The notes beneath the pieces were generated by a model. The model was given only the letters and a program-made list of their open reading frames with translations. It had not been told where the DNA came from and searched no databases. Below, in pieces: positions 34,721 to 42,936 of a DNA stretch of 64,000 bases. The stretch comes from an uncultured Actinomycetes bacterium (lineage in GTDB: Bacteria; Actinomycetota; Acidimicrobiia; Acidimicrobiales; RAAP-2): contig CAIYAP010000007.1 of the NCBI GenBank assembly GCA_903924205.1, positions 248,001 through 312,000 of the forward strand, read 5' to 3'. The position numbers were made by a program, and so were the translations under genes. Positions within the stretch are counted from its first letter, which is position 1; every line of letters begins with the position of its first letter.

Positions 34721-35965
34721 ATGGAAAGGCACGACGACGATCTGACGACGGCCTTCCTGGTCGAACTCGGCGAAGCCTTAGTTCGCACCGAATCGGCCGT
34801 CGGCGAAGTCCAAGACGCGTTACACGCCTCCGCCGCCGGACTGCAACGACCCGACCTTGATGTCGTCGTTCTGCCGACCGTCTTGCTGGTCCAAAGCACC
34901 CGCGGCGACCGCGCCCAGATTCGCATGGGCACCTTTCGCCGCACTCCGCTGCGCTTTGACCAAACGGCCCGGGTAGACGAGATTGCGAGGGAGACTGCTC
35001 GCGGCAGCGTCGGAGCGGCCGCCGCTCGACTCGAACTTCATCAAGCCATGTCGGGACCAGCTCCCATTCCCGTGCCCTTGCGCATTTTGGGGATGGGCCT
35101 TCTTTCCGCAGGTTTCTCCTTGGTCCTCGACCCCACGTGGCGAACTCTGGCCATCACCTTTCTTCTCGGCCTCCTCGTGGGCGCCCTTCGCTTGGTGCGA
35201 CTTCCCGCCATTCAGGCCATGGCGCCAATTGTGGCGTCATTCGTGGTGGCCGTCATCGTGTTCACCCTCGGAAACCACATGACCCTCGAGAACCCCCTTC
35301 GGGTCGTCATCCCCCCACTAATCCTTTTTCTCCCGGGTGGGGCGCTCACCACCGCCACCATTGAGTTGGCCTCGGGCGACACCATCAGTGGGGCCAGCCG
35401 ACTCATCGAGGGGCTCATGACCTTGATGATGCTGGCCTTTGGAGTGTTGGCGGCGGCGGCCATTGTCAGCGAGCCGAGTGGCGAACTCATCGACGCTCCG
35501 CTTCGCCATCTACCCGGCCTCGCACCCGTGCTCGCCATCATCGTCTTGGCCGCGGGCTTTCGCCTTCACCTCTGCGCCCCGTGGCGAACCTTGCCCTGGG
35601 TGGTGGGAGTCATGGCCATCGCCAAGGGCACCCAGCTCCTCAGCGCGCTCGCCTTTCCCGCCACCTTGTCGGCTTTCTTTGGCGCTTTCGTCATGACACC
35701 CGTGATCTTGGCGGCCGTGAAGTATCGCGGCGCTCCCGAACGAGCCCTCTTTCTGGCGGGCTTCTCCATGTTGGTGCCCGGCGCCACGGGCCTCATTGGT
35801 ATCGCCCAAATTGCCGTCAATGGAGTCTCCTCAGGGATCTTGGCCGCCGCGTATGCGGTGGGAGCGATCACGCTCGGAGTCCTTCTCGGAGCGGCCACCT
35901 GGTCCGCGTCACACGACGGGATTGATCGCGCACAAGCTCTCATTGACCGTCGCCGCGGCGCCTGA
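34721..35965 (+). CDS. Threonine/serine exporter family protein (ThrE)
   Basis: 414 residues: N-terminal soluble DUF1212 region (LGEALVRTESAVGEVQDAL), then about ten membrane segments from residue 115 on (ILGMGLLSAGFSLVLDP; FLPGGALTTATIELASGD; LVPGATGLIGIAQIAVNG). It resembles corynebacterial ThrE, a proton-motive-force amino acid exporter with fused ThrE and YjjP/YjjB-like halves. TAGACT (34709-34714) lies six bases before the ATG, pointing to its own leaderless transcript. Confidence 0.88.
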   Translation: MERHDDDLTTAFLVELGEALVRTESAVGEVQDALHASAAGLQRPDLDVVVLPTVLLVQSTRGDRAQIRMGTFRRTPLRFDQTARVDEIARETARGSVGAAAARLELHQAMSGPAPIPVPLRILGMGLLSAGFSLVLDPTWRTLAITFLLGLLVGALRLVRLPAIQAMAPIVASFVVAVIVFTLGNHMTLENPLRVVIPPLILFLPGGALTTATIELASGDTISGASRLIEGLMTLMMLAFGVLAAAAIVSEPSGELIDAPLRHLPGLAPVLAIIVLAAGFRLHLCAPWRTLPWVVGVMAIAKGTQLLSALAFPATLSAFFGAFVMTPVILAAVKYRGAPERALFLAGFSMLVPGATGLIGIAQIAVNGVSSGILAAAYAVGAITLGVLLGAATWSASHDGIDRAQALIDRRRGA

Positions 35966-36032
35966 GTCTGAAAACACCGAGCGTTATCATGAGCAACATC
36001 GTTCGAGGACCCAGAAAGGCGAGCCGGAACAG

Positions 36033-36968
36033 ATGAGCGACTATCGCGTGTTGTTCATCGTCGGCCCCGGTCGAAGCGGCTCCACTCTCATCGGCGAAAT
36101 TCTGGGCCAGTATCCCCACGTGGCCAATGGTGGCGAACTCCTGCTGTGGTGGTTGGCTAGTCGCAGCACCCCCGCGCGACGTTGTGGCTGTGGCGACAGC
36201 TTGACCACCTGCGAATTTTGGACCGCCGTGAGCGCTCAGCACCCCTCCCTCACGTCACCGGATCCCCAAGTGATTGATGAGTTGTATCGAGCGAGAAGCG
36301 TGCGCCACTGGCCCCGCCTCTGGTGGAAGAGCCGCGGAGGACGTCAGGCCAAGCCCGAGGTTACCGAGCTCATCACCCACCTCTACGACGCCATTGCCAC
36401 CGTGTCGGAAGCGAGCGTCATTGTTGATTCGTCCAAGTCGCCGGGATATCGCCTCTTGCTCTCGGGCAGCACTGTGCACGTACGCACTCTGCACCTGCAG
36501 CGTGACCCCAGATCAGTGGTCAACTCGTGGCGTCATGAGAAGATAGATGCCCTCTCCCCCGGCGACTCCCTCTTTGCGATTCACCCCCTGCGCAGCATTT
36601 TCGAATGGTGTGCGCAAACTCTGGCCGCCCAGCGCTTCATCGCTCCTCGACTGAGTGCCGACGACTTCCTCACCCTCACCTACGAAGAGTTCACGAAGGC
36701 ACCCAGGGGCCGGTCAAATCAGATTGCGACTTTTGCGGAAATTGAGACATCAACGAATCCCTTCCACGATGAAAACCATGCGTCCATTCACCCCACTCAC
36801 AACATCGCGGGAAACCCCGACCGACGCGGTGACATCGAGCGGGAGATACTGGCAAAGGAAACATGGCCCCGGGAGCTTCCCGTCCGATGGACATTCGTGA
36901 CCACCGCCCTCTGTGCGGCCTTTCTTCCTCGCTTTGGGTATCGGTTCAAGGCTCGAGGTGCGCGATGA
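36033..36968 (+). CDS. Sulfotransferase family protein
   Basis: 311 residues. The N-terminal loop VGPGRSGSTLIGEIL is the 5'-phosphosulfate-binding P-loop of PAPS sulfotransferases. LHLQRDPRSVVNSWR is the 3'-phosphate site (RDPR). It transfers sulfate to a carbohydrate or lipid. An open frame starts at 35796 inside thrE; the ATG at 36033 sits just before the P-loop, as in the family. It overlaps the GT2 gene (ATGA), suggesting joint modification of a surface glycan. Confidence 0.85.
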   Translation: MSDYRVLFIVGPGRSGSTLIGEILGQYPHVANGGELLLWWLASRSTPARRCGCGDSLTTCEFWTAVSAQHPSLTSPDPQVIDELYRARSVRHWPRLWWKSRGGRQAKPEVTELITHLYDAIATVSEASVIVDSSKSPGYRLLLSGSTVHVRTLHLQRDPRSVVNSWRHEKIDALSPGDSLFAIHPLRSIFEWCAQTLAAQRFIAPRLSADDFLTLTYEEFTKAPRGRSNQIATFAEIETSTNPFHDENHASIHPTHNIAGNPDRRGDIEREILAKETWPRELPVRWTFVTTALCAAFLPRFGYRFKARGAR

Positions 36969-37894
36969 GCGAGAACTCCCCCCGCGTCACCGTCGTGGTG
37001 CCGATATACAACGTGGAGAAGTGGATCGAGGGATGCGTACAGAGTGTTTTGGCGTCACCCCTTGATCTTGAACTCATCGTCGTCAATGACTCATCGACTG
37101 ATCGATCTGCCGAGCTCGCGAAAGCTGTCATCAGCGATGATCCTCGCGGACGAGTTATTGACAATCAACGAAAGAAGGGTGGCGATGGAGCTCGCAATAC
37201 TGGCCTACTTGCCGCCACCGCTCCATTCATAATTTTTCTGGATGGGGATGATGAGTTCGCCGACGGTGGGCTTGAGATCTTGGTCACGTCAATTGAATCG
37301 GACCACCGGGTATCGGCCATCTGCGGATCATTCAACTCTCGGGACGAAGACGGCTCGCCCGTCATCGGTGGGTGGGAAACAGAACAGCAAACTGCCTTGG
37401 TGGGAAGTCCCGAACTCGCGCGGGCACCCGATTTCGCCCGCGCGCAATTAGCCCCTCCGCCAGGCGCGATCATCATGCAGCGAGACATCGTCTGCGACGT
37501 GGGCGGATGGGATGAGGGCGTTGAACTCGCGGGCCTAGCCACGGATTATGAATTATTGGCTCGCATGGCCACAGCTGCACCAATTGCGCTTCGGCGAGAG
37601 GTGGTGTGTCACTATTGCATCCGGCCGACCTCTTTGTCTCGTCGCCAGGATCATCCCCGAAAATACTTTCGGGCGCGAGTCTTGGCTATCAAGAGGGCGC
37701 CGCACCACGTGCGCACCGCCCTTGCTGTGGCCACCGCCACCCGCTCGTGGCGATTGGCTCGCGAACGAGTGACCGATTGGCGACAGCCCCGCCACATAGT
37801 TCGAGGTTTGGGTAATGCAACGCAGGCCTTCCTCTTTCTGGCGGCATGCATCGTTGGCCGAACCTCACGCGTGACCACCCTTTACGACGAATAG
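36965..37894 (+). CDS. Glycosyltransferase family 2
   Basis: 309 residues with the GT-A core: VTVVVPIYNVEKWIEGCVQS, VNDSSTDRS (nucleotide-sugar site), ARNTGL and the metal-binding FLDGDDEF. It adds sugars to a cell-surface polymer or lipid. Sequence around 36.7-37.9 kb is visibly less GC-rich than the flanks. The last 13 bases overlap the convergent secreted-protein gene. Confidence 0.9.
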   Translation: MSENSPRVTVVVPIYNVEKWIEGCVQSVLASPLDLELIVVNDSSTDRSAELAKAVISDDPRGRVIDNQRKKGGDGARNTGLLAATAPFIIFLDGDDEFADGGLEILVTSIESDHRVSAICGSFNSRDEDGSPVIGGWETEQQTALVGSPELARAPDFARAQLAPPPGAIIMQRDIVCDVGGWDEGVELAGLATDYELLARMATAAPIALRREVVCHYCIRPTSLSRRQDHPRKYFRARVLAIKRAPHHVRTALAVATATRSWRLARERVTDWRQPRHIVRGLGNATQAFLFLAACIVGRTSRVTTLYDE

Positions 37895-38334
37895 TTGGCC
37901 AGCGTGGTTCGCCACATGACGAATCCACGATGAAGTCGGTTGTAACACGAGACGGTGTCGGCCGTGAGGTCGCAGGTAATTGGTCCATCAAGCACTCGCG
38001 TAGAGGTATGCAGTGTGGGTGTCCCGAGACCAGGATTACCCAGACAGTTTTCCCTGCTGCACACAGTCCACGAGCCGTTGGCAGTCATTTTCACTGAGCG
38101 GTTGGTACTCACCGACTGGCAATAGGCATAGGTGCCAAGCGCTGGCGTACGGGAGAGTTCACATTGGATGTCACTCGCCGGCGCATAAAACTCGTATGCC
38201 GTAGTGGTCCCCACCGTCACCGTGTGACTGGGCTGAAAGCCCATCGATCTCGATGCGAAAAGGGCAAGGCTAATTACCGCCGCCATCACCACCAATCCAG
38301 GCAGGAGGATGCGTGTGAGGCGATGTTTGGTCAT
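37882..38334 (-). CDS. Small secreted or membrane-anchored protein (DUF6636-like)
   Basis: 150 residues: one N-terminal hydrophobic helix (ILLPGLVVMAAVISLALFA) acting as signal anchor, then a compact extracellular domain with five cysteines and the pattern FYAPASDIQCEL followed by YCQS, which resembles the small actinobacterial DUF6636 proteins. Function unknown. TACGGT (plus 38341-38346) is six bases before the ATG, with GGAG in between. Confidence 0.65.
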   Translation of the reverse strand: MTKHRLTRILLPGLVVMAAVISLALFASRSMGFQPSHTVTVGTTTAYEFYAPASDIQCELSRTPALGTYAYCQSVSTNRSVKMTANGSWTVCSRENCLGNPGLGTPTLHTSTRVLDGPITCDLTADTVSCYNRLHRGFVMWRTTLANYSS

Positions 38335-38414
38335 GTCTCCACCGTAGGGTTGAAGGGGGAACTTCTAGTGGGGTATAAAGACACTCCTCACGATCGGCAG
38401 GCACGCACTGCCAC

Positions 38415-38906
38415 TCACGATCTGAGGGTGCCCCTCGACATTGTTCTGTTGCGACGCTCAGTACTAGCAATTTGTCTCTGCAGTGATTCAGGAAAGTTGC
38501 TCTCCAAAAGATACCGAGCGCACTTCAGAAGGAGCGATGGATCGCTGAGCAATGCAGCAGCGAACTCAGGATCAAGTTGCCCGGTGGCCTCTGCTCGCCG
38601 AAGTGGTGCTGGCTCGTCCTTCACGTCTTCGCCATCGTTCGTGGTTATTACCCAAAGATCATCATTGGCGAGACGTCGGAAGGGAAACGCTGGCGTCGAC
38701 TTACGTGGTGGCCCAAAGTCATCTAACAGATTCTGGAGTGGAGCTTCAACGTCAACGTAGGGAAGAGGATCATTGCGACCTGCCGTCTGCAACCGGCCAA
38801 ACGCGTAGAGAAGGAGGAGAGGCTGATGGGGTGCACGCGTGCCTTCACGCCCCTACTGCCGGATACTTACGACTTTGGAGAGCCAGAAGTCAGATTCCTC
38901 GTTCAT
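38415..38906 (-). pseudogene. Decayed SBD-HNH restriction endonuclease (phosphorothioate-DNA-dependent type)
   Basis: Read from the ATG at 38906, the frame gives MNEESDFWLSKVVSIRQ, then a TAG (38855-38853), then GREGTRAPHQPLLLLYAFGR and on to the stop at 38415. The segments APHQPLLLLYA, LLDDFGPPRKS, FPFRRLANDDLW and FPESLQRQI match, in order, the N-terminal sulfur-binding-domain region of ScoMcrA-like type IV restriction enzymes that cut phosphorothioated DNA. Relatives usually have Trp where the TAG lies (TGG to TAG). The C-terminal HNH nuclease domain is missing; only 80 bases remain before the next gene. It lies downstream of the helicase and MazG genes on the same strand. The downstream 125-residue piece could at most be a lone binding domain. 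Confidence 0.78.
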
Positions 38907-38958
38907 GACTTTAGGTACGTCTTCATCAGAATCGAGTGGTTCTCCTCAACCGAGAGTT

Positions 38959-39336
38959 TCATAAGTTGGAATCTCCCTGATATGCGGTGTACTTCTCCGC
39001 AGAACCTCGAGATTTCTCGACTGGATACTTCTCCGCATTCACCTTGATCTTGTCGGCCAAGGCGTCATGAAGCGAAATGCCAAGAAGATCGGCAAGTCGG
39101 AGGAGATAGCCATAAACATCAGCTATTTCCTCTCGAACTGCTGACGCTCTTGCTGGATCGTTCATGACTTGGGTTGATTCTTCCGGCGTAAGCCATTGAA
39201 AGACCTCAACAAGTTCTCCGGCCTCTACGACCAAGGCCATCGCGAGGTTTTTCGGATTGTGAAACTGCTCCCACTCCCGCTCTGCGGCAAATTGTCTCAA
39301 CTGCACGACAAGATCTGTCGCCTTCGAATCATTCAT
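38959..39336 (-). CDS. MazG-like nucleotide pyrophosphohydrolase
   Basis: 125 residues of the all-alpha NTP pyrophosphatase fold. Mg-binding motifs are VVEAGELVEVFQW (E38, E41) and EEIADVYGYLLRLAD (E70, D73). It is closest in form to the short RS21-C6/dCTPase-like group that hydrolyses (d)NTPs to NMPs. Its ATG at 39336 lies eight bases inside the end of the helicase gene, so the two are expressed together. With a helicase-nuclease and a restriction remnant around it, a role in nucleotide depletion or clean-up during phage infection is a reasonable inference. Confidence 0.87.
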   Translation of the reverse strand: MNDSKATDLVVQLRQFAAEREWEQFHNPKNLAMALVVEAGELVEVFQWLTPEESTQVMNDPARASAVREEIADVYGYLLRLADLLGISLHDALADKIKVNAEKYPVEKSRGSAEKYTAYQGDSNL

Positions 39337-41221
39337 GGGCTGAGTTTCCTCCTATCGCTCGAGCAGCAGCGATCCGCTCACGGAGGTATTCACGAGTTTC
39401 TGGGTCAGTGCTGTAGAGATAAGTCCCCTTCATGCCCCTGGTCATGAGAACCCGATACTGGTTCTTGATGATCTGATCGATTTTTGCCTGCGTTGCCGCT
39501 GGGTTCTTCGTCATCGCTGATTTCCAACCCCAGAGAGAATCTCTGTCGGTCTTCGCCCGAGCCTTCACGTTGCTGAGCACTTTGCCATCTCGGACAATGA
39601 GGTCGTCGCCCATGATCACTCCCATGTAGGAGCCTTCAAGGCCTTGGGAAGTAAAGACGCATCCAACCTGATTTACTCCGTCAGGTTGTGCCATCCAACC
39701 TTGGCCATGGCGAGACAGATTCCACTGCATGGCGAAATTCTCGTCTTCGAAGGAAATATCAATTTGAGTCGGATCATCTCGACTGACCCAGTCCCAGCAG
39801 TATCCGGCCAAGAGACGTGAATCGTGCTTGCCGTGGCGGTTCTTTTCAAAAATCGCATCACGAAGCGCTGAAGGCGAATCAAAGATCTTGACCTCGTAAT
39901 CAGTCCGCAATGGGAGCTGGTAGTCAAGGTCTGAGATGCCTAGCGTCTGGTCGAGCCATGCCATGTAGTCATCTGCACCAGCACAGCGGAACTGGACCTC
40001 GAGATCGACAACTTCCGTCTCTATGCCGAGAGCCATCGCTTGAGATGCGATCTCATCGATCGTCCCCATGTCCCTCCAAGTCACCGCCTGGTTTTCGTCG
40101 ATGAAGAAGACCGAAACTTTTGAAGCTTCGATGATTTCTTTGATCTGGTTCTCCCCGAGATTCTTAAACCGACCAGATTTGTGGACCAAGCGATGGGCCT
40201 CATCAACAAGGAGCAGATCAAATGGATCTCCATCGTGGGCATGAAACCCGTCTGCGCCAATCAGGAGATTTCGAACTCCAGGCCCTTGACGGTCTCCTTT
40301 GAGTTTCTGAGCGTAAACACTTCTTGGAGCAGCGTTCTTCGTGACGTAACGAGCATTGAGACTTTCATTGATGGCCGTAGACAGCATCCGAAGCGCAATC
40401 ACGGACTTTCCAGTTCCCGGACCACCCTTGACAATCAGAACCTTGCGACCAGTTACCCCAGTGGCTTTGACAGCCTTTCGGATGAGTTCAAAAGCCGTTC
40501 GCTGAGTCCCCTTGAGGGTGAATTCTGGATTGCCCCTCAGCATTGAGGCCATTCGATCGGCAAGTTGACGCGACGGCGAGATCGGGCTTGCGTCAATGAG
40601 CTTCAGTGCGCTTGCTCCATCGCCAGATGAAATGCGCTCGGAAATGAAACTCCGGAGCGCAACTTCCTCATTCTTTACGAAGAACGGAGATCCTGAGAGG
40701 GTTTCTGGACGACCTGCGGCTTCCAGAATTCCTCGGTCTTCGAGATTGTGGAGATACGCGCACGAACTCAATTGAATGGGTTCCGAATCAACCACTTCGT
40801 AGAAGTCGGTAAGGATCGATGCATAGTCAGCAGCCTGAGCAGAAGGATGTTCTTCTCGTCTCCCCATCATGAGGACATGATCTGGGAGATCCAAGGACTC
40901 GAGGGAAGCATCAGACCACTGCTTCAATTCGATCACGACACTTTGACTCCTCGTTGCATCTCGACCGGACAAGAGCATGTCGATTCGTTGCTTCGTGCCC
41001 ACGATGCGAAATTCAAGTGCCACACCAGTAGTTTCAGGAACAGAGCGATCGTTAAGAACCCAGTACATGGCGTTGAGCGATGAGGCCCAACTCCGATACT
41101 CAGATCCATCTTTGGCAAGTTCGACGCCTAGTTGATCGCGGACGCCTTCCCATACGCGATCGGCAATGTGCGGACCGTCGGCAAGGAATTCAGACTTTGT
41201 CTTTAGATAAGCAATAGCCAA
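39329..41221 (-). CDS. DUF2075 (Schlafen group 3-like) helicase with N-terminal PD-(D/E)XK-like nuclease
   Basis: 630 residues. The N-terminal 150 contain R-I-D-M (D81) and VVIELKQW (E98-L-K100), a PD-(D/E)XK nuclease pattern. The superfamily 1-type motor follows: Walker A GGPGTGKS (266-273), Walker B LLLVDEAHR (D340-E341), FFIDENQAV (motif III), VQFRC (motif IV) and NQYRVLMTRGMKGTYLY (motif VI). The TTG start at 41221 has GAAGGAG eight bases upstream. Base composition is more A/T-rich than the flanking genes, consistent with recent transfer. Exact biological role unknown; such proteins cluster with defence genes. Confidence 0.85.
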   Translation of the reverse strand: MAIAYLKTKSEFLADGPHIADRVWEGVRDQLGVELAKDGSEYRSWASSLNAMYWVLNDRSVPETTGVALEFRIVGTKQRIDMLLSGRDATRSQSVVIELKQWSDASLESLDLPDHVLMMGRREEHPSAQAADYASILTDFYEVVDSEPIQLSSCAYLHNLEDRGILEAAGRPETLSGSPFFVKNEEVALRSFISERISSGDGASALKLIDASPISPSRQLADRMASMLRGNPEFTLKGTQRTAFELIRKAVKATGVTGRKVLIVKGGPGTGKSVIALRMLSTAINESLNARYVTKNAAPRSVYAQKLKGDRQGPGVRNLLIGADGFHAHDGDPFDLLLVDEAHRLVHKSGRFKNLGENQIKEIIEASKVSVFFIDENQAVTWRDMGTIDEIASQAMALGIETEVVDLEVQFRCAGADDYMAWLDQTLGISDLDYQLPLRTDYEVKIFDSPSALRDAIFEKNRHGKHDSRLLAGYCWDWVSRDDPTQIDISFEDENFAMQWNLSRHGQGWMAQPDGVNQVGCVFTSQGLEGSYMGVIMGDDLIVRDGKVLSNVKARAKTDRDSLWGWKSAMTKNPAATQAKIDQIIKNQYRVLMTRGMKGTYLYSTDPETREYLRERIAAARAIGGNSAHE

Positions 41222-41585
41222 CTGTTCAACTCCTTCTCGTTAACGATTTGATTGAACTTCGGGATGACCGCAGTCCTAACACGTTACGTACCCTCCTCCT
41301 AGACAACAGTGGAAACAAGGATCTCTCTTAGATGCAAGATTCCCGTCGCGATTCAGCGAGTCGGGCCGCTATGTAAGCCCAAACTATATCTGAGGTCACT
41401 TCTAGAACTCTTGTATTGGGTGCCGCAGAACCTGTTTCCTGAGTCAACGGTCGGTTGAATTCATTTTGTGAAGATTCGAGTTAGCGATTGCGCAGAAAAC
41501 CTGCCGCCACTTCCACGAATTGACAGTCGAGTACCCGATGTCCGAGGTATTTCGAGCCGTTCTCGCTGATATGTACGCTTATTGA
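41222..41585. other. 364-base gene-free stretch upstream of the helicase
   Basis: It is relatively A/T-rich and holds no convincing ORF, tRNA or repeat. It carries the helicase Shine-Dalgarno on the left. On the right is TACGCT (41574-41579), six bases before the GTG of the oxygenase gene. A 120-codon minus-strand frame that enters it (41481-41843) is mostly antisense to the oxygenase gene. It may mark the edge of the transferred segment, but no direct repeat or att-like site was seen. Confidence 0.5.
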
Positions 41586-42416
41586 GTGAATGCAATCGAA
41601 CTCGTTTCCCTGGCCCCCTATCCGATCGATGGCAGCAACCCGACCGACTACGACTCCATCGTCGCTGCCGCCCAAGCCCAGATCGATGCCCACGGTTACG
41701 CCGAACTCCCTGGGTTCATCACGCCCGAAGGTGTTGCCGCTCTCGTTGCCGACGCGGAATCCCTCGCCGAGCGCGCCCACCCCTCTCATGGCCCAGGAAC
41801 GGCGTATCTCGAACTTCCCTCGGACGACTGGCCTGACGACCACCCACGAAAGAAATGGATGGACTATGGAGTACGTGCCGTCGGATACGACGTCATCCCC
41901 TACTCGTCACCCCTTCGCCAGATTTACGAACTCCCCGATCTCGATCACTTCATTTCTGACGTCTTAGGTCGAGGCCCCCTTTTCCACTACGCCGATCCGT
42001 GTGGTGCCCTCAATCTGGCGGTCATGGGCGAAGGTGACCAACTTCAGTGGCACTTTGACCAAACCGACTTCGTCGTGTCGCTCGCTATTCAGGACGCCGA
42101 TGAAGGTGGTGACTTTGAGGTGGTCCCCCTCACGCGCTCAGCTACCGAAGAGAACTACGACGAGGTCAACGCCATCTTGAATGGCGACCGGTCTCGAGTC
42201 ACCCGATTAGAAATGACCCCAGGAACTTTGCTGATCTTCGAGGGCCGATACTCGCTTCACCGTGTCAGTCCTATTCGCGGCAACACCCTGCGCCACGTAG
42301 GACTCTTGGCGTATGACACGAAGCCGGAAACTACCTCCTCCGAGCTGCTGCGCGCTATCCGATACGGCCGCACCGAGGCTTTCGACACTCCCCCGACCAC
42401 CTGGCCGGTGGCCTGA
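41586..42416 (+). CDS. Fe(II)/2-oxoglutarate-dependent oxygenase (HalD/BesD or phytanoyl-CoA dioxygenase-like)
   Basis: 276 residues with a double-stranded beta-helix core. The metal triad is H156-x-D158 (QWHFDQTDF) and H225 (YSLHRVSPI); R226 or a nearby Arg would bind 2-oxoglutarate. The flanking pattern FVVSLAIQDADEGGDFEVVP resembles the HalD/BesD-type amino-acid oxygenases, but an Asp is present where true halogenases have Gly or Ala, so hydroxylation or demethylation is expected. GTG start; TACGCT lies six bases upstream. TGATG overlap with the Fae-like gene implies a shared job. Confidence 0.82.
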   Translation: MNAIELVSLAPYPIDGSNPTDYDSIVAAAQAQIDAHGYAELPGFITPEGVAALVADAESLAERAHPSHGPGTAYLELPSDDWPDDHPRKKWMDYGVRAVGYDVIPYSSPLRQIYELPDLDHFISDVLGRGPLFHYADPCGALNLAVMGEGDQLQWHFDQTDFVVSLAIQDADEGGDFEVVPLTRSATEENYDEVNAILNGDRSRVTRLEMTPGTLLIFEGRYSLHRVSPIRGNTLRHVGLLAYDTKPETTSSELLRAIRYGRTEAFDTPPTTWPVA

Positions 42417-42919
42417 TGTGGGTCGGTGAAGGCTTCGTGGGATCGGGCCCCGAAGCCGCCCACCTCAACACCATTCTCGGGTATCGAGACGGTGCCGTCG
42501 GCACGGCTTTCGCCACGGGATTGGCCACTCCCCGAGAGGGTCACGCCGGTTTTCTCGTGATTGCTCAACCCAACCAACCAGTGGTGCCTCCCACCCTGTT
42601 CGTGAACAAGGCCATGATCACCGGGGAGCGCCATGCGCAGTTGACCTGGGGGCCCGCGCAACTCGGGGTCGCGAGCGGCGTCCTGGACGCCCTCGCCGAC
42701 AAGGTGATCGATACAGCCATCGCTCATCAGCTCGTCCTCATCGCCGCGGTGTGGGTGGACCCGACGGCCGAGAACGCTGACGCTGTCTACGCCAATAATC
42801 GTGAGGCCACCTACCTCGCCCTGAAAAGAGGTTTCGACACGAGTTCGAACTTGGACGAACTCATCGCCCTGCGCGACATCCCCATCAACGGGTACTACAC
42901 CCCGCCCACCTTGCGGTAA
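42416..42919 (+). CDS. Formaldehyde-activating enzyme (Fae) homologue
   Basis: 167 residues, the usual Fae length. It starts VGEGFVGSGPEAAHLN, aligning with the VGEALVGDGNEVAHID start of methylotroph Fae, with the catalytic His kept as H16 and the following Asp changed to Asn. PNQPVVPPTLFVNK, WGPAQLGVASGVLDA and the C-terminal NREATYLALKRG also match. Fae condenses formaldehyde with tetrahydromethanopterin. No H4MPT genes are in this window, so the cofactor is uncertain; it may be a Fae-like protein with another role. The ATG overlaps the oxygenase stop by one base. Confidence 0.85.
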   Translation: MWVGEGFVGSGPEAAHLNTILGYRDGAVGTAFATGLATPREGHAGFLVIAQPNQPVVPPTLFVNKAMITGERHAQLTWGPAQLGVASGVLDALADKVIDTAIAHQLVLIAAVWVDPTAENADAVYANNREATYLALKRGFDTSSNLDELIALRDIPINGYYTPPTLR

Positions 42920-42936
42920 CCCAGCGGGTGCGAGCC

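Noticed and set aside
38164-38760. 198-codon plus-strand frame
   Set aside because: Antisense to the restriction-enzyme remnant and the secreted protein gene; composition is that of a shadow frame.
38340-41585. tRNA-integrated genomic island with att repeats
   Set aside because: No tRNA gene lies at either edge, and no matching direct repeats were found by eye.
41481-41843. 120-codon minus-strand frame entering the gene-free stretch right of the helicase
   Set aside because: Mostly antisense to the oxygenase gene; no ribosome binding site or family match.
41586-42416. Halogenase
   Set aside because: Overall similarity to HalD/BesD-type enzymes is seen, but the metal triad retains Asp158, which halogenases lack.
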